Source: Nocardioides ochotonae (GTDB lineage Bacteria; Actinomycetota; Actinomycetes; Propionibacteriales; Nocardioidaceae). From it: a stretch of 64,000 nt of DNA. Location of the stretch: assembly GCF_011420305.2 (NCBI RefSeq), contig NZ_CP061769.1, positions 4,200,923-4,264,922 on the forward strand, written 5' to 3'. Of this stretch, positions 26,879 to 36,250 are shown piece by piece (positions within the stretch are counted from its first letter, which is position 1; the number at the start of each line of letters is the position of its first letter). A model generated the notes under the pieces. It had not been told where the DNA came from. It saw only the letters and a program-made list of their open reading frames with translations, and ran no database searches. A program made the translations under genes and the position numbers.

Positions 26879-27496
26879 GTGCACATCTGGCGAAGAGTCG
26901 GTCTCGCCCTCGCCGGCACCGCGATTCTGCAGCTCTTCACCTCCTGCTCCGGTGAGTCCGTGCCCGGCCTCGCGCCCAAGCCGTCGGACATCGAGGTGGA
27001 CACCCCGAAGCTGCGGGCGCTCCGAGAGGACGCCGGGATCGACCCGTGCGAGCCCGGAACACGCTCCTCACCCAACGAGATGCCCGACCTGGAGCTCGCC
27101 TGCCTCGGTGGCGGCGCCAGCACCGACCTGCAGGCGATCTCCGGGCCCGCGGTGATCAACTTCTGGTACGCCGCCTGTCCGCCGTGCCGCAAGGAGATGC
27201 CGGCCATCCAGGAGTTCCACGACCGGCACGGCGAGCACGTGCAGGTGATCGGGATCAGCATCGACGTCTGGCCCGACCAGGCGCTCAAGCTCGCCAGGAA
27301 GACCGGCGCCACCTACCCCCAGCTGGCGGACCCGGACACGTCTGTCACCGGATCCGATCTTCGGATCCGCGCGTTCCCCAGCTTCGCGTTCATCGCCGAG
27401 GACGGGTCGGTGACGGTCCATCCCGGCGGCGTCGACAGCTCGGCGGAGCTGGTGGACCTCGTCGAGAGCGAGCTGGGCGTCGCACTGGGTCCGTGA
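26879..27496 (+). CDS. TlpA/ResA-like thioredoxin lipoprotein
   Basis: Membrane-anchored thioredoxin-like reductase, 205 aa. The signal peptide ends in a lipobox, LFTSC with C23. The thioredoxin domain (about 70-200) has the active site YAACPPCRKEMP (C100 and C103) and a cis-proline region, RAFPSFAFIAEDG. Such proteins reduce disulphides outside the membrane, for example in cytochrome c maturation. C57 and C75 are extra cysteines that could form a structural disulphide. The GTG start is 6 bases after TAGTGT, with no Shine-Dalgarno, so it may be leaderless. Palindrome R5 follows 35 bases after the stop. Its partner is unknown. Confidence 0.88.
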   Translation: MHIWRRVGLALAGTAILQLFTSCSGESVPGLAPKPSDIEVDTPKLRALREDAGIDPCEPGTRSSPNEMPDLELACLGGGASTDLQAISGPAVINFWYAACPPCRKEMPAIQEFHDRHGEHVQVIGISIDVWPDQALKLARKTGATYPQLADPDTSVTGSDLRIRAFPSFAFIAEDGSVTVHPGGVDSSAELVDLVESELGVALGP

Positions 27497-27531
27497 CGGC
27501 TCGAGGACGACCCCGCCCGGGCCGTTCCTCT

Positions 27532-27601
27532 TGTAACGCGGGGTTATGGACGCTTCCCCCGTCGTACAACACGTGTGAAGCGTCCATAACCCCGCGTTAC
27601 A
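27532..27601. repeat. 70-bp palindromic repeat, copy R5
   Basis: Perfect 23-bp arms (27532-27554 and 27579-27601). The internal triplet differs from other copies on both arms in a matched way (GGTTATGGACGCT against AGCGTCCATAACC), a compensatory change that keeps the stem. The TAA stop of the minus-strand gene at 27597-27872 lies within the right arm. It sits between convergent genes. Confidence 0.9.
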
Positions 27602-27872
27602 GCTGTGCTCCCGAGGAGGTGACTCCTGGCGGTGCGCGGTGAACCACCTCGACAGGGACGCCCGCCGCTGCCTCCATCTGGTCGCGCTGAACGCCCTTTC
27701 CGGACCGCGTCACGACCTGCAGGCCGGAGAGGTCGTCACGAGGGGCGATCTCGACGATTGCCTGGGTGAGCGCCGCCGGTAGCTCGAGGACTCGTGAGAT
27801 AGCGGCTTGGACCTCGATTGCGTCCAGATCGCACGGGATCACCTCCACGCGAACACCAGGGATCGTCGTCAT
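27597..27872 (-). CDS. hypothetical protein, 91 aa, lower GC
   Basis: No family recognised. It begins MTTIPGVRVEVIPCDLDAIE and looks like a small alpha/beta protein with no signal or membrane segment. Third codon positions are less GC-biased than in neighbouring genes (codons such as CCT, GGT, GTT, CTA and TCA appear), consistent with recent acquisition. It lies 8 bases downstream of the 78-aa gene and could be translated from the same message. Its TAA stop is provided by palindrome R5. It could also be part of a decayed gene. Confidence 0.45.
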   Translation of the reverse strand: MTTIPGVRVEVIPCDLDAIEVQAAISRVLELPAALTQAIVEIAPRDDLSGLQVVTRSGKGVQRDQMEAAAGVPVEVVHRAPPGVTSSGAQL

Positions 27873-27880
27873 CGCCGCGC

Positions 27881-28117
27881 CTACGAGCCTGGCGTCAAGG
27901 GCCCCTTCCAATAGAGCCGGACACCAACGTCGGTGAGCGCGATCTTGCCGAACCCGGGCGTTCCATCGAAAGCCGCCAAACAACCGCCAACGAGTGGTCC
28001 ATCCGGCTGACCGTAGTAGCCGGATGGTGGCGGACTCTCGAAATCGCCTCTGAACTGAACTGATCTCAGATTCGAGGTCAGAGCTTCAGATTCCCCAGTT
28101 GCCGGCAACCGGTTCAC
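27881..28117 (-). CDS. hypothetical protein, 78 aa, lower GC
   Basis: No family recognised. The frame opens with GTG two bases after the dnaB stop and reads MNRLPATGESEALTSNLRS, ending KIALTDVGVRLYWKGPLTPGS. Codon use (ACT, TCT, AAT, AGA, GTT, TTG) is strikingly unlike the rest of the window. It is followed after 8 bases by the 91-aa gene, forming a small AT-richer island behind dnaB. No signal peptide or transmembrane segment is seen. It may be a fragment of a transferred gene; coding status is uncertain. Confidence 0.4.
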   Translation of the reverse strand: MNRLPATGESEALTSNLRSVQFRGDFESPPPSGYYGQPDGPLVGGCLAAFDGTPGFGKIALTDVGVRLYWKGPLTPGS

Positions 28118-28118
28118 A

Positions 28119-29537
<1,419 letters not shown>

Positions 29538-29552
29538 GCCTGCCTCCTCCAC

Positions 29553-29980
29553 GGGCGAAGAACCACTGATCGACTGGCATCGCCGACCCTAGGAAGGACC
29601 ACCGACAGCTCCGTACGGAGCCCCCTCGCCCCGCGACCGTACGCGCCCGGGGCGGGGCTCCGACACCAGCCTGTCCACAGGCCCTGTGGATAACTGGGGA
29701 TAACCCGTGGACGACACGCACGAAGGATGTGCACAGGCTGGGGAGTGGCCTGTGGATAAAGCGGCCCCCTTTGACCGGACACCCCTCCTGACCTGCGCAG
29801 ACTCAGTTCGGCCGGTGTGGAGCAAAATTCGTGGCCAACTGTTTTCGCTGAGGACCGCGACACGCCGATCAGATGTCGACAAAGCCACCCAACCGGCGGA
29901 TCGGCCGTGATTTTCGTCGAGTTATCCACCGCTCGGCGCCGATCTGCTGGTAGAGGCCCTCGGTCCCTACGATCGGCCCC
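29553..29980. promoter_or_regulatory. dnaB/MATE divergent regulatory region with DnaA boxes
   Basis: This 428-bp gap between divergent genes is AT-richer than its surroundings. It contains two perfect DnaA boxes in the TGTGGATAA orientation (29685-29693 and 29751-29759) and one TTATCCACC (29922-29930, one mismatch). Further TGTCCACAG and TGTGCACAG relatives lie between 29671 and 29736. TACGAT at 29968-29973 is the likely -10 element of the MATE gene. No gene is apparent. Confidence 0.65.
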
Positions 29981-31336
29981 GTGAGCACGTCCCCGACCCG
30001 CGCGCAGGACCGCGAGATCCTGCGCCTCGCCGTCCCCGCGTTCCTGGCGCTGGTCGCCGAGCCGCTCTTCCTCCTCGCTGACGCCGCGGTCGTCGGCCAT
30101 CTCGGCACCCGCGAGCTCGCCGGCCTGGGCATCGCCGGTGCCGTCCTGCAGACGGTCGTCGGGCTGTGCGTGTTCCTCGCCTACGGCACCACCGCCAGCG
30201 TCGCGCGGCTGCTCGGTGCCGGGAACCGGCGCGCCGCGCTCGCCCAGGGCATCGACGGCATCTGGCTGGCGGTGCTCATCGGCACGATCGCGACCGTGCT
30301 CGGCATGCTCCTGACCCGACCGCTGGTCGAGCTGTTCGGGGCGAGCCCGGGCGTCACCGACGACGCGGCCACCTACCTGCGTCTGGCGTTCCTGGGCACC
30401 GTCCCGCTGCTGGTGATGCTCGCGGCCACCGGCGTGCTGCGCGGGTTGCAGGACACCCGGACCCCGCTCTACGTCGCCGTCGGTGGCAACGCACTCAACG
30501 TCGTCCTCAACGTGGTGCTCGTCCACGGCGTGGCCTCCTTCGCCGGCATCGGGCTGGCCGGCTCCGCGATCGGGTCGGTCATCGCCCAGGTCGCCTGCGC
30601 GGTCGCCCTCGTCGCGGTGGTGGTGCGCGGAGCGCGCCGGGAGGGCGCCTCGCTGCGCCCACACCCGGCGGGCATCCGCCTGGCCGCGCGGGCCGCCGTC
30701 GCACTGGTGATCCGCACCCTCACGCTGCGCGCCGCGCTGCTCGTCACGACGTACGCCGTGACCACCGGCGCCGCGCCCGGGGACGACGCGGTGCCGGTGG
30801 CCACCCACCAGCTCGCCATGACCCTGTGGACCTTCCTGGCCTTCGTGCTCGACGCCATCGCCATCGCCGCCCAGGCGCTCACCGGGCGCCACCTCGGCGC
30901 CGGTGACGTGGACAGCACCCGCGCCGTCACCCGGCGCATGGTGCGGTGGGGGATCTGGTCCGGCGTCGTCACCGGAGTGCTGCTGGCCCTCACCGGCCCG
31001 TTCCTGGGTCAGCTGTTCACCCCGGACCGCGCCGTCCAGGAGACGCTCGTGCCGGTGCTGCTCGTGGCCGCCCTCGCCCAGCCCGTGGCCGGCGTGGTGT
31101 TCGTCCTCGACGGCGTGCTGATCGGGGCCGGCGACGGCGCCTACCTGGCCCGCGCCGGCACCGTCGTGCTCCTCGCCTACGCCCCGGTCGTCCTGGTGCT
31201 CGCCGCGCTCGGCAGCGGCCTGACGTGGGTCTGGGCGGCGTTCGGCGCGATCTTCATGGGTGCCCGCCTGCTCGTGCTGCTGCACCGCGCCCGCGGTGAG
31301 GCGTGGCTGGTCACCGGAGCAGCCGCCGTACGCTGA
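29981..31336 (+). CDS. MATE family efflux transporter (DinF-like)
   Basis: A 451-aa multidrug and toxin extrusion transporter with about 12 hydrophobic helices in two repeats. The N-terminus EILRLAVPAFLALVAEPLFLLADAAVVGHLGTRELAGLGIA is the DinF-type signature, and GVLRGLQDTRTPLYVAVGGNALNVVLNVVLV lies in the first half. Transport is driven by Na+ or H+ antiport. GTG 29981 is 7 bases after TACGAT, with no Shine-Dalgarno, suggesting a leaderless message. The next gene begins 5 bases after its stop, so the two are probably co-transcribed. The substrate is unknown. Confidence 0.9.
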   Translation: MSTSPTRAQDREILRLAVPAFLALVAEPLFLLADAAVVGHLGTRELAGLGIAGAVLQTVVGLCVFLAYGTTASVARLLGAGNRRAALAQGIDGIWLAVLIGTIATVLGMLLTRPLVELFGASPGVTDDAATYLRLAFLGTVPLLVMLAATGVLRGLQDTRTPLYVAVGGNALNVVLNVVLVHGVASFAGIGLAGSAIGSVIAQVACAVALVAVVVRGARREGASLRPHPAGIRLAARAAVALVIRTLTLRAALLVTTYAVTTGAAPGDDAVPVATHQLAMTLWTFLAFVLDAIAIAAQALTGRHLGAGDVDSTRAVTRRMVRWGIWSGVVTGVLLALTGPFLGQLFTPDRAVQETLVPVLLVAALAQPVAGVVFVLDGVLIGAGDGAYLARAGTVVLLAYAPVVLVLAALGSGLTWVWAAFGAIFMGARLLVLLHRARGEAWLVTGAAAVR

Positions 31337-31341
31337 TCGCC

Positions 31342-31881
31342 ATGAAGCCCCTCCAGGCGACCGGGTGCGGCCTGCTGCTCATCCTCCTGACCGTCACCAT
31401 CGGCGGTGTCGACCTGCTGCCCGACCCGATCGGCTGGGCCTTGGTGCTGGTCGGTGTCGTCGCACTGCGTCCCCGCCTGAGCACCGGTACCCCGGTCCTC
31501 GCCGCCGCGATCACGGCCGCCGTGGTGTCGGTGCCCCTGGGGATCCCCGGCGTGGCCGAGGCCGTCTCCGAGGCGGACCCGGCCCTGGGCTGGGCGCTCA
31601 GCCTGCCCCAGGTGGTCTTCACGGTGCTCTTCTTCCACGCGCTGCAGCAGCTGGCCAAGACGGCCGGCAACCACGACGCCGCCGGCTGGTTGCAGATCTG
31701 CTGGGTCGGCGCGGTCGTCGTCGCGGTGCTGCCGGCCGTGCTGCTGCCGCTGGGGGTCGACGGCGCGCTGGTCGCCCTGGCCGCGGTCTTTGCCCTGCTG
31801 GTCGGCCTGCTCCAGGTCGTGCTGTCCTTCGCCTACGCCGACCGCGCGTGGGCCCGCAGCGCGACCGCGGCGCCGCGCTGA
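31342..31881 (+). CDS. multi-pass membrane protein of unknown function, 179 aa
   Basis: No family recognised. The protein has about five hydrophobic helices (8-25, 30-42, 50-68, 85-105, 120-160) and a short charged loop, LAKTAGNHDAAGW. The segment GGVDLLPDPIGWALVLVGVVAL near the N-terminus recurs in uncharacterised actinobacterial membrane proteins. It starts 5 bases after the MATE gene, implying one transcript and perhaps an accessory role, although nothing in the sequence shows interaction. An upstream in-frame ATG inside the MATE gene is less likely. Confidence 0.72.
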   Translation: MKPLQATGCGLLLILLTVTIGGVDLLPDPIGWALVLVGVVALRPRLSTGTPVLAAAITAAVVSVPLGIPGVAEAVSEADPALGWALSLPQVVFTVLFFHALQQLAKTAGNHDAAGWLQICWVGAVVVAVLPAVLLPLGVDGALVALAAVFALLVGLLQVVLSFAYADRAWARSATAAPR

Positions 31882-31924
31882 CACCTGCGGTCCTCGCACC
31901 CCGCTCGGCACGACAACGGCCGTC

Positions 31925-32929
31925 TTAGCGCTGGCCCCGTCCGGCTGAGCGGCGCAACCGCCTCCACTCCCGGGTGGCGAGGGCGCCCCACAGCAGGGTC
32001 ACGAGCACTGCCGACCAGCTGCTGCCGGGCGGAAGGGCGGTGATAGCGGCGAGGACCGCCAGCGCCGAATAGAGCCACGCCTTGCGACGCGCCCGATTGG
32101 GCTCGTCCACGGAGAACTGCGACGCGTAGTCCTCAGGGCGGCCGAACTCCTCCTGCAGTGTCGAACCGGCCTCGGCGGCGTGGGCGTGCGCCTCGGCCAC
32201 GATGGTGTGCACCCGCGACTCGGGCATGTCTGCCCGCAGGCGAAGCACACCGGCCAGCACCCCGAGCCACTCATCGTCGGCACGCGGCGTACGCCATGTG
32301 CGGGGCTCCTGCTCCGGGAGCAGGCGGTCGAGGATCTTGCCGCCCAGCGCACAGGCCAGCACCAGCAGGCCGAGGTGCCACGCACTGGCCTCAGCGGTGG
32401 GGTGGTCACGGCCCCACCCGAACAGCAGGGCGACACCGAGGGCCCCACCGAGCACGACGGCCCCACCGACCGCGATCGCGACACCGACAGGACGCCGGGA
32501 GAGGGTCTTCTCCCAGGCAGTGAGCGCGGTCATCACTGTCAGCCCACCGACGACCGTGAAGCCGACGAGTCCGAGGAGGTCGTAGTCGAGCTCCCCGCTC
32601 CGCTTGATCAGTGCCAGGGCGAGGAGGACAGCCCCGAGGCCGGCGGCGACGTACATCCCCATCACGGGGACGTCGCGCCAACTCGCGCTCGGGTCGGGGG
32701 CCACGCAGGGCAGTCCCTGGCTCCGGCGTTCGGCGATCTGCTCCTCCACCCACTCCCCGGGCGGACCGAAGAGACCAGTGGGGGACTCACCAGTCTGGTC
32801 GACCAGGAGGCGCGCGCGCTCGAGCATCTCGTCTCGGACCGGGGACGCCACGTTCGCCGCCGCCAGCCGGAAGCGGGCGCTGTCAAGCCAGTGCTCGACG
32901 TCCGCGGACCGCCGATCGGCCTCGTTCAT
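31925..32929 (-). CDS. PadR-coupled HAAS-type membrane protein
   Basis: A 334-aa membrane protein with a cytoplasmic N-terminal helical domain (about 8-75, with LFGPPGEWVEEQI) that resembles the HAAS domain found next to PadR regulators. Five to six transmembrane helices lie between about 88 and 205. A second HAAS-like block (EEFGRPEDYASQFSVDE, about 265-281) is followed by two more helices near the C-terminus. Its ATG overlaps the stop of the padR gene by four bases, so the pair is translationally coupled. Such pairs are thought to sense envelope conditions and modulate the regulator; the target is unknown here. Confidence 0.7.
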   Translation of the reverse strand: MNEADRRSADVEHWLDSARFRLAAANVASPVRDEMLERARLLVDQTGESPTGLFGPPGEWVEEQIAERRSQGLPCVAPDPSASWRDVPVMGMYVAAGLGAVLLALALIKRSGELDYDLLGLVGFTVVGGLTVMTALTAWEKTLSRRPVGVAIAVGGAVVLGGALGVALLFGWGRDHPTAEASAWHLGLLVLACALGGKILDRLLPEQEPRTWRTPRADDEWLGVLAGVLRLRADMPESRVHTIVAEAHAHAAEAGSTLQEEFGRPEDYASQFSVDEPNRARRKAWLYSALAVLAAITALPPGSSWSAVLVTLLWGALATREWRRLRRSAGRGQR

Positions 32930-33291
32930 CGCGTCTCCCCCGTGCTGCTCGGTCCCGGGTCGTTCTCTGCCATGGCGCACAACGTGTCCGTGAGCTGCCG
33001 CCACTGCGCCAGCTCCTCGCCCAGCCGCGCGCGGCCGGCGGCGGTGAGGTGGTACTCCCGTCTCCCGGGTCCACCCATCCCCTCCACCCAGACGGCGTCG
33101 ACGCTGCCGGCCTCCTCCAACCGGTTGAGGACCGGATAGAGGGATCCGCCCTTCAGCACCCCGAAGCCCAGCGCAGCCAGCCTCTGGGCGATGGCGTATC
33201 CGTGCAGGGGCCCGACGGACAGGCTCCCCAGCACGGCCAGGTCGAGCCCGGCCCGGATCCAGGCCATCGGCCAGCGCGGAGTGTCGCTCAC
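32926..33291 (-). CDS. PadR family transcriptional regulator
   Basis: A 121-aa winged-helix regulator of the PadR family (subfamily 1, short form). LDLAVLGSLSVGPLHGYAIAQRL is the recognition domain and KGGSLYPVLNRLEEAGSVDAVWVEGMGGPGRREYHLTAAGRARL the wing. The GTG start at 33291 is immediately preceded by a 25-bp palindrome that is probably its own operator; the lack of a Shine-Dalgarno suggests a leaderless message. It is coupled to the HAAS membrane protein. It is the first gene of a two-gene unit inserted between the rplI terminator and the MATE pair. Confidence 0.9.
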   Translation of the reverse strand: MSDTPRWPMAWIRAGLDLAVLGSLSVGPLHGYAIAQRLAALGFGVLKGGSLYPVLNRLEEAGSVDAVWVEGMGGPGRREYHLTAAGRARLGEELAQWRQLTDTLCAMAENDPGPSSTGETR

Positions 33292-33293
33292 AT

Positions 33294-33318
33294 ATCTAAG
33301 TATGGCCGATACCTAGAT
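33294..33318. promoter_or_regulatory. PadR-type operator palindrome
   Basis: ATCTAAGTAT-N5-ATACCTAGAT: 10-bp arms with one mismatch, only 3 bases from the GTG of padR. PadR proteins commonly bind AT-rich palindromes of this kind and repress their own gene. The site overlaps the likely -10 element (TACTTA on the minus strand). Confidence 0.6.
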
Positions 33319-33388
33319 CTCCCCGGATGCACGGACCACGACGGACAGGCCGCGACGCAGGCGCGCCGTGACGGCCACCGGGCACGAC

Positions 33389-33427
33389 AACGGGGCCGCC
33401 CTCCCGCGAAGGGAGGACGGCCCCGTT
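33389..33427 (-). terminator. terminator of the rpsF-ssb-rpsR-rplI operon
   Basis: AACGGGGCCG pairs with CGGCCCCGTT, and inside it CCTCCC pairs with GGGAGG around a GCGAA loop. This is a strong stem 28 bases beyond the rplI stop. No T-tract follows. Confidence 0.75.
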
Positions 33428-33454
33428 GGGCGCTGCTGATCCGGAGGCGGAGCC

Positions 33455-33901
33455 TCAGGAGGGGATGACGTTCAGCGACACGGTCGCCGAGACGTCGTCG
33501 TGCAGGCGCACGGTGACCGTGTGGGCACCGAGCGACTTGATCGGGTTCTTGATCGCGATCGTGCGCTTGTCGACCTTCTCGGCCGTGGCCTCGGTCAGCG
33601 CGTTGGCGATCTCGGTGACGGAGACGGAGCCGAACAGACGACCACCCTCACCGGCACGGACCTTGACGGGAACCGTCTGGGCCTCGAGCTTGGCCTTGAT
33701 CTCGGCGGCGTGGCCGAGGTCGCGGACCGCACGCGAAGCGCGGGCGGCCTTGATGGACTCGACGGTCTTCTCAGCACCGCGGGTCCAGCGGATGGCGACG
33801 CCACGCGGGACGAGGTAGTTGCGGCCGTAGCCGTCCTTCACCTCGACGACGTCGCCGGGGCCACCGAGGCCCGTGACTTCCTGGGTCAGGATGAGCTTCA
33901 T
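33455..33901 (-). CDS. rplI: 50S ribosomal protein bL9
   Basis: Large-subunit protein L9, 148 aa, which binds 23S rRNA near the L1 stalk. [37 protein letters not shown] is the conserved N-terminal domain with the [15 protein letters not shown] signature. The connecting helix and C-terminal domain ([16 protein letters not shown] to the end) are complete. It is the last gene of the four-gene operon, 14 bases after rpsR, and is followed by a strong hairpin. Length is normal for the family. Confidence 0.97.
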   Translation of the reverse strand: MKLILTQEVTGLGGPGDVVEVKDGYGRNYLVPRGVAIRWTRGAEKTVESIKAARASRAVRDLGHAAEIKAKLEAQTVPVKVRAGEGGRLFGSVSVTEIANALTEATAEKVDKRTIAIKNPIKSLGAHTVTVRLHDDVSATVSLNVIPS

Positions 33902-33915
33902 CTTCCCTGATCCTC

Positions 33916-34152
33916 TCAGCGACCGGTGGACGTGTAGGGCAGGAGTGCGACCTCGCGGGCGTTCTTGACCGCGGTGGCCACGTCACGCTGGTGCTGGACG
34001 CAGTTGCCGGTCACGCGACGGGCGCGGATCTTGCCGCGGTCCGAGATGAACTTGCGGAGGAGCGTGGCGTCCTTGTAGTCGACGCCGGTCGCCTTCTCCT
34101 TGCAGAACTGGCAAACCTTCTTCTTGGGCTTGCGAATCACTGCCTTGGCCAT
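33916..34152 (-). CDS. rpsR: 30S ribosomal protein bS18
   Basis: Small-subunit protein S18, 78 aa, partner of S6 on the platform of the 30S. It keeps the conserved [26 protein letters not shown] core and ends in YTSTGR. The N-terminus holds CQFC (C14 and C17) and C50 in TGNC, the cysteine-containing zinc-binding form of S18; some Actinobacteria carry a second, cysteine-free copy elsewhere for zinc limitation. AGAAAGGAAG precedes the ATG. It lies between ssb and rplI in the operon. Confidence 0.97.
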   Translation of the reverse strand: MAKAVIRKPKKKVCQFCKEKATGVDYKDATLLRKFISDRGKIRARRVTGNCVQHQRDVATAVKNAREVALLPYTSTGR

Positions 34153-34218
34153 TGTGGTGCTTCCTTTCTAGAAGCCCGGCTGACGCCGGAATGGTTGAGG
34201 GTGTTCAGGTGGGTTTGA

Positions 34219-34803
34219 TCAGAACGGAGGCTCGTCGGAGCCCACGCCGGGGGCGCCCCACGGGTCGTTGGCAGGAGCGCCACCGCCCGACGGACCGCCA
34301 CCCTGGGGACCGGGAGTGGCCCACGGGTCGTTGCCCGCCGCGGCAGGCTGCGGACGGGACTGCTGCTGGCCGCCACCGGAGTAGCCGCCACCCCCGCCAC
34401 CGCCGGAGTAGCCGCCGCCACCGCCACCGCCGCCCGAGCGCGAGGCCCGGGTGACCTTGGCCGTGGCGAACGCGAGCGCGGGGCCGACCTCGTCGACCTC
34501 GAGCTCCATCACGGTGCGCTTCTCACCCTCGCGGGTCTCATAGGAGCGCTGCTTCAGGCGACCCTGCACGATCACTCGCATGCCGCGCTGAAGCGACTCG
34601 GCGACGTTCTCCGCGGCCTGACGCCACACCGAGCAGGAGAGGAACAGCGCTTCGCCGTCCTTCCACTCGTTGGTCTGGCGGTCGAAGGTGCGCGGCGTCG
34701 ACGCGATCCGGAAGTTGGCCACGGCCGCACCCGAGGGGGTGAAGCGCAGCTCCGGGTCGTCGACGAGGTTGCCGACCACGGTGATGACGGTCTCGCCTGC
34801 CAT
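34219..34803 (-). CDS. ssb: single-stranded DNA-binding protein
   Basis: SSB, 194 aa, which coats single-stranded DNA during replication and repair. The OB-fold (1-115) starts [21 protein letters not shown] and holds [36 protein letters not shown]. It is followed by a glycine-rich disordered linker (about 128-160, repeated GGGGYSGGG units) and the acidic tip SDEPPF that recruits partner proteins. It is placed between rpsF and rpsR as in most bacteria. A DnaA-box-like TCATCCACA lies between rpsF and ssb. Confidence 0.97.
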   Translation of the reverse strand: MAGETVITVVGNLVDDPELRFTPSGAAVANFRIASTPRTFDRQTNEWKDGEALFLSCSVWRQAAENVAESLQRGMRVIVQGRLKQRSYETREGEKRTVMELEVDEVGPALAFATAKVTRASRSGGGGGGGGYSGGGGGGGYSGGGQQQSRPQPAAAGNDPWATPGPQGGGPSGGGAPANDPWGAPGVGSDEPPF

Positions 34804-34885
34804 GAGGTCTCCCTAGCTGTCGAACTGATCGGATGTCTCGCGGTCGGCACCATCGTGACCGGTGGCGCCGACATGCGGACGGGGA

Positions 34886-34894
34886 TCATCCACA
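34886..34894. promoter_or_regulatory. DnaA-box-like site between rpsF and ssb
   Basis: TCATCCACA differs at one position from the consensus TTATCCACA. It lies in the 96-bp gap upstream of ssb. A single weak box in GC-rich DNA may be chance. Confidence 0.3.
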
Positions 34895-34899
34895 AACGC

Positions 34900-35190
34900 T
34901 CAGCGAGCGTCGGGGCGGATGACCTTCGTGCGCAGGATGGACTCGTTGAGGGTGAGCTGGCGGTCGAACTCCTTGACCGTGGCCGGCTCGGCCTTCAGCG
35001 TGACGATGGCGTAGATGCCCTCGGCGTTCTTCTTGACCTCGTACGCCAGACGGCGACGGCCCCACACGTCCACGCTCTCGACGGTGCCACCGTCGTTGCG
35101 AATGACGTTGAGGTACTTGTCGAGGGACGGCTCGATGGTCCGCTCTTCAAGGCTGGGGTCGAGGATGACCATCACTTCGTAATCACGCAT
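34900..35190 (-). CDS. rpsF: 30S ribosomal protein bS6
   Basis: Small-subunit protein S6, 96 aa, with the conserved start [26 protein letters not shown], the block [33 protein letters not shown], and the tail [16 protein letters not shown]. It is the first gene of the rpsF-ssb-rpsR-rplI operon. The ATG at 35190 is preceded by AGGAGGTGGAG. The 5' leader contains two hairpins that might form the S6:S18-responsive leader known in many bacteria. Confidence 0.97.
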   Translation of the reverse strand: MRDYEVMVILDPSLEERTIEPSLDKYLNVIRNDGGTVESVDVWGRRRLAYEVKKNAEGIYAIVTLKAEPATVKEFDRQLTLNESILRTKVIRPDAR

Positions 35191-35449
35191 AGCGGTCTCC
35201 ACCTCCTCTGGACTCGGCGGCCACGGTCTCTCCGTGGCAGGAGGGCTTTGCGTTCCCCGCACGAGTGCGGGGGCCCGGTAGCGCACCAGAACCCGTCGGT
35301 GGGCAGGGCGCAGCGGACACGACAGGCTAGCAGCGCGCGGTACGGCGGTCCCAATCCTGTGTACAGGCCCCGGCACCGGTCCGGACCTGCGACGACGGCG
35401 GCCCCCGGCCCGGCCCGGGACTGTCGGCACGGCTCCCTACGATGGGGCG
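35191..35449 (-). promoter_or_regulatory. rpsF leader with two stem-loops
   Basis: No gene lies in this 259-bp gap. Two stems are visible: CCACGGTCTCTCCGTGG (35221-35237, 6-bp arms) and CCCCGCAC / GTGCGGGG (35255-35272, nearly perfect 8-bp arms, 2-base loop). The rpsF leader of many bacteria binds the S6-S18 complex for autoregulation; these stems are in the right place, but I cannot confirm the conserved bulge. TACGAT at 35438-35443 serves the divergent nfo gene. Confidence 0.4.
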
Positions 35450-36250
35450 ATGCAGATCGGAGCCCACGTCGACCAGGCCGACCCCGTTGGGGAGGCCCAG
35501 GCCCGCCAGGCCCCCCTGGTGCAGTTCTTCCTCGGCAGCCCGCAGAGCTTCAAGGGACCGGTGTTCGAGCACCCCGGCGGGGCCGAGGGGCTGCGCGCCG
35601 AGGCCGAGGCCGCCGGCGTCGACCTCTACGTCCACGCGCCGTACATCATCAACGTCGCGACCACCAACAACCGCGTCCGCATCCCCAGCCGCAAGCTGCT
35701 CCAGCAGCACGTCGACGCCGCCGCGTCGATCGGCGCCAAGGGACTGATCGTCCACGGCGGCCACGTCGACAAGGCCGGGGACGACCCTGAGCTGCTGGCG
35801 AAGGGCTTCGACAACTGGCGCAAGGCCATCGAGGCCACCGACCTCAAGGTCCCGCTGCTGATCGAGAACACTGCCGGCGGCGACCACGCGATGACCCGCC
35901 ACCTCGACCGCATCGCGCGGGTCTGGGAGGCGATCTCCACCGCCGAGCAGGCCGACCGGGTCGGGTTCTGCCTGGACACCTGCCACGCCCACGCGGGCGG
36001 CAACGCCCTGGAGACGGTGGTCGCCGACGTCCGCGCCATCACCGGACGCATCGACCTGGTGCACGCCAACGACAGCCGCGACGACTTCGGCTCCGGCGCC
36101 GACCGGCACGCCAACTTCGGCGCCGGCCGCATCGACCCCGAGCTGCTGGCCGCGGTGGTCCGCGAGGCCGCGGCGCCGGTGGTCTGCGAGACCCCCGGAC
36201 CGGTCGATGCCCACGTCGCCGACTTCGCCTGGCTGCGGGAGCGCCTGTGA
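35450..36250 (+). CDS. nfo: deoxyribonuclease IV (AP endonuclease)
   Basis: Endonuclease IV, 266 aa, a TIM-barrel trinuclear zinc enzyme that incises DNA 5' of abasic sites in base-excision repair. Family blocks are all present: MQIGAHV, YVHAPYIINVA, LIVHGGHV (HGxH), LLIENTAGG, GFCLDTCHAHAGG, LVHANDSRDDFGSGADRHANFGAGRI and VCETPGP. These contain the metal-binding histidines, aspartates and glutamates. TACGAT lies 6 bases before the ATG, so it is probably leaderless. Its stop overlaps the GTG of the FemAB gene by four bases. Slightly shorter than E. coli Nfo but complete. Confidence 0.93.
   Translation: MQIGAHVDQADPVGEAQARQAPLVQFFLGSPQSFKGPVFEHPGGAEGLRAEAEAAGVDLYVHAPYIINVATTNNRVRIPSRKLLQQHVDAAASIGAKGLIVHGGHVDKAGDDPELLAKGFDNWRKAIEATDLKVPLLIENTAGGDHAMTRHLDRIARVWEAISTAEQADRVGFCLDTCHAHAGGNALETVVADVRAITGRIDLVHANDSRDDFGSGADRHANFGAGRIDPELLAAVVREAAAPVVCETPGPVDAHVADFAWLRERL

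Noticed and set aside
7313..27601. The 70-bp repeats as a CRISPR array
   Set aside because: Copies are kilobases apart with genes between them, are long perfect palindromes, and no cas genes are present.
35219..35272. rpsF leader stems as a riboswitch
   Set aside because: No conserved ligand-binding core is visible; at most an S6:S18 leader or ordinary hairpins.
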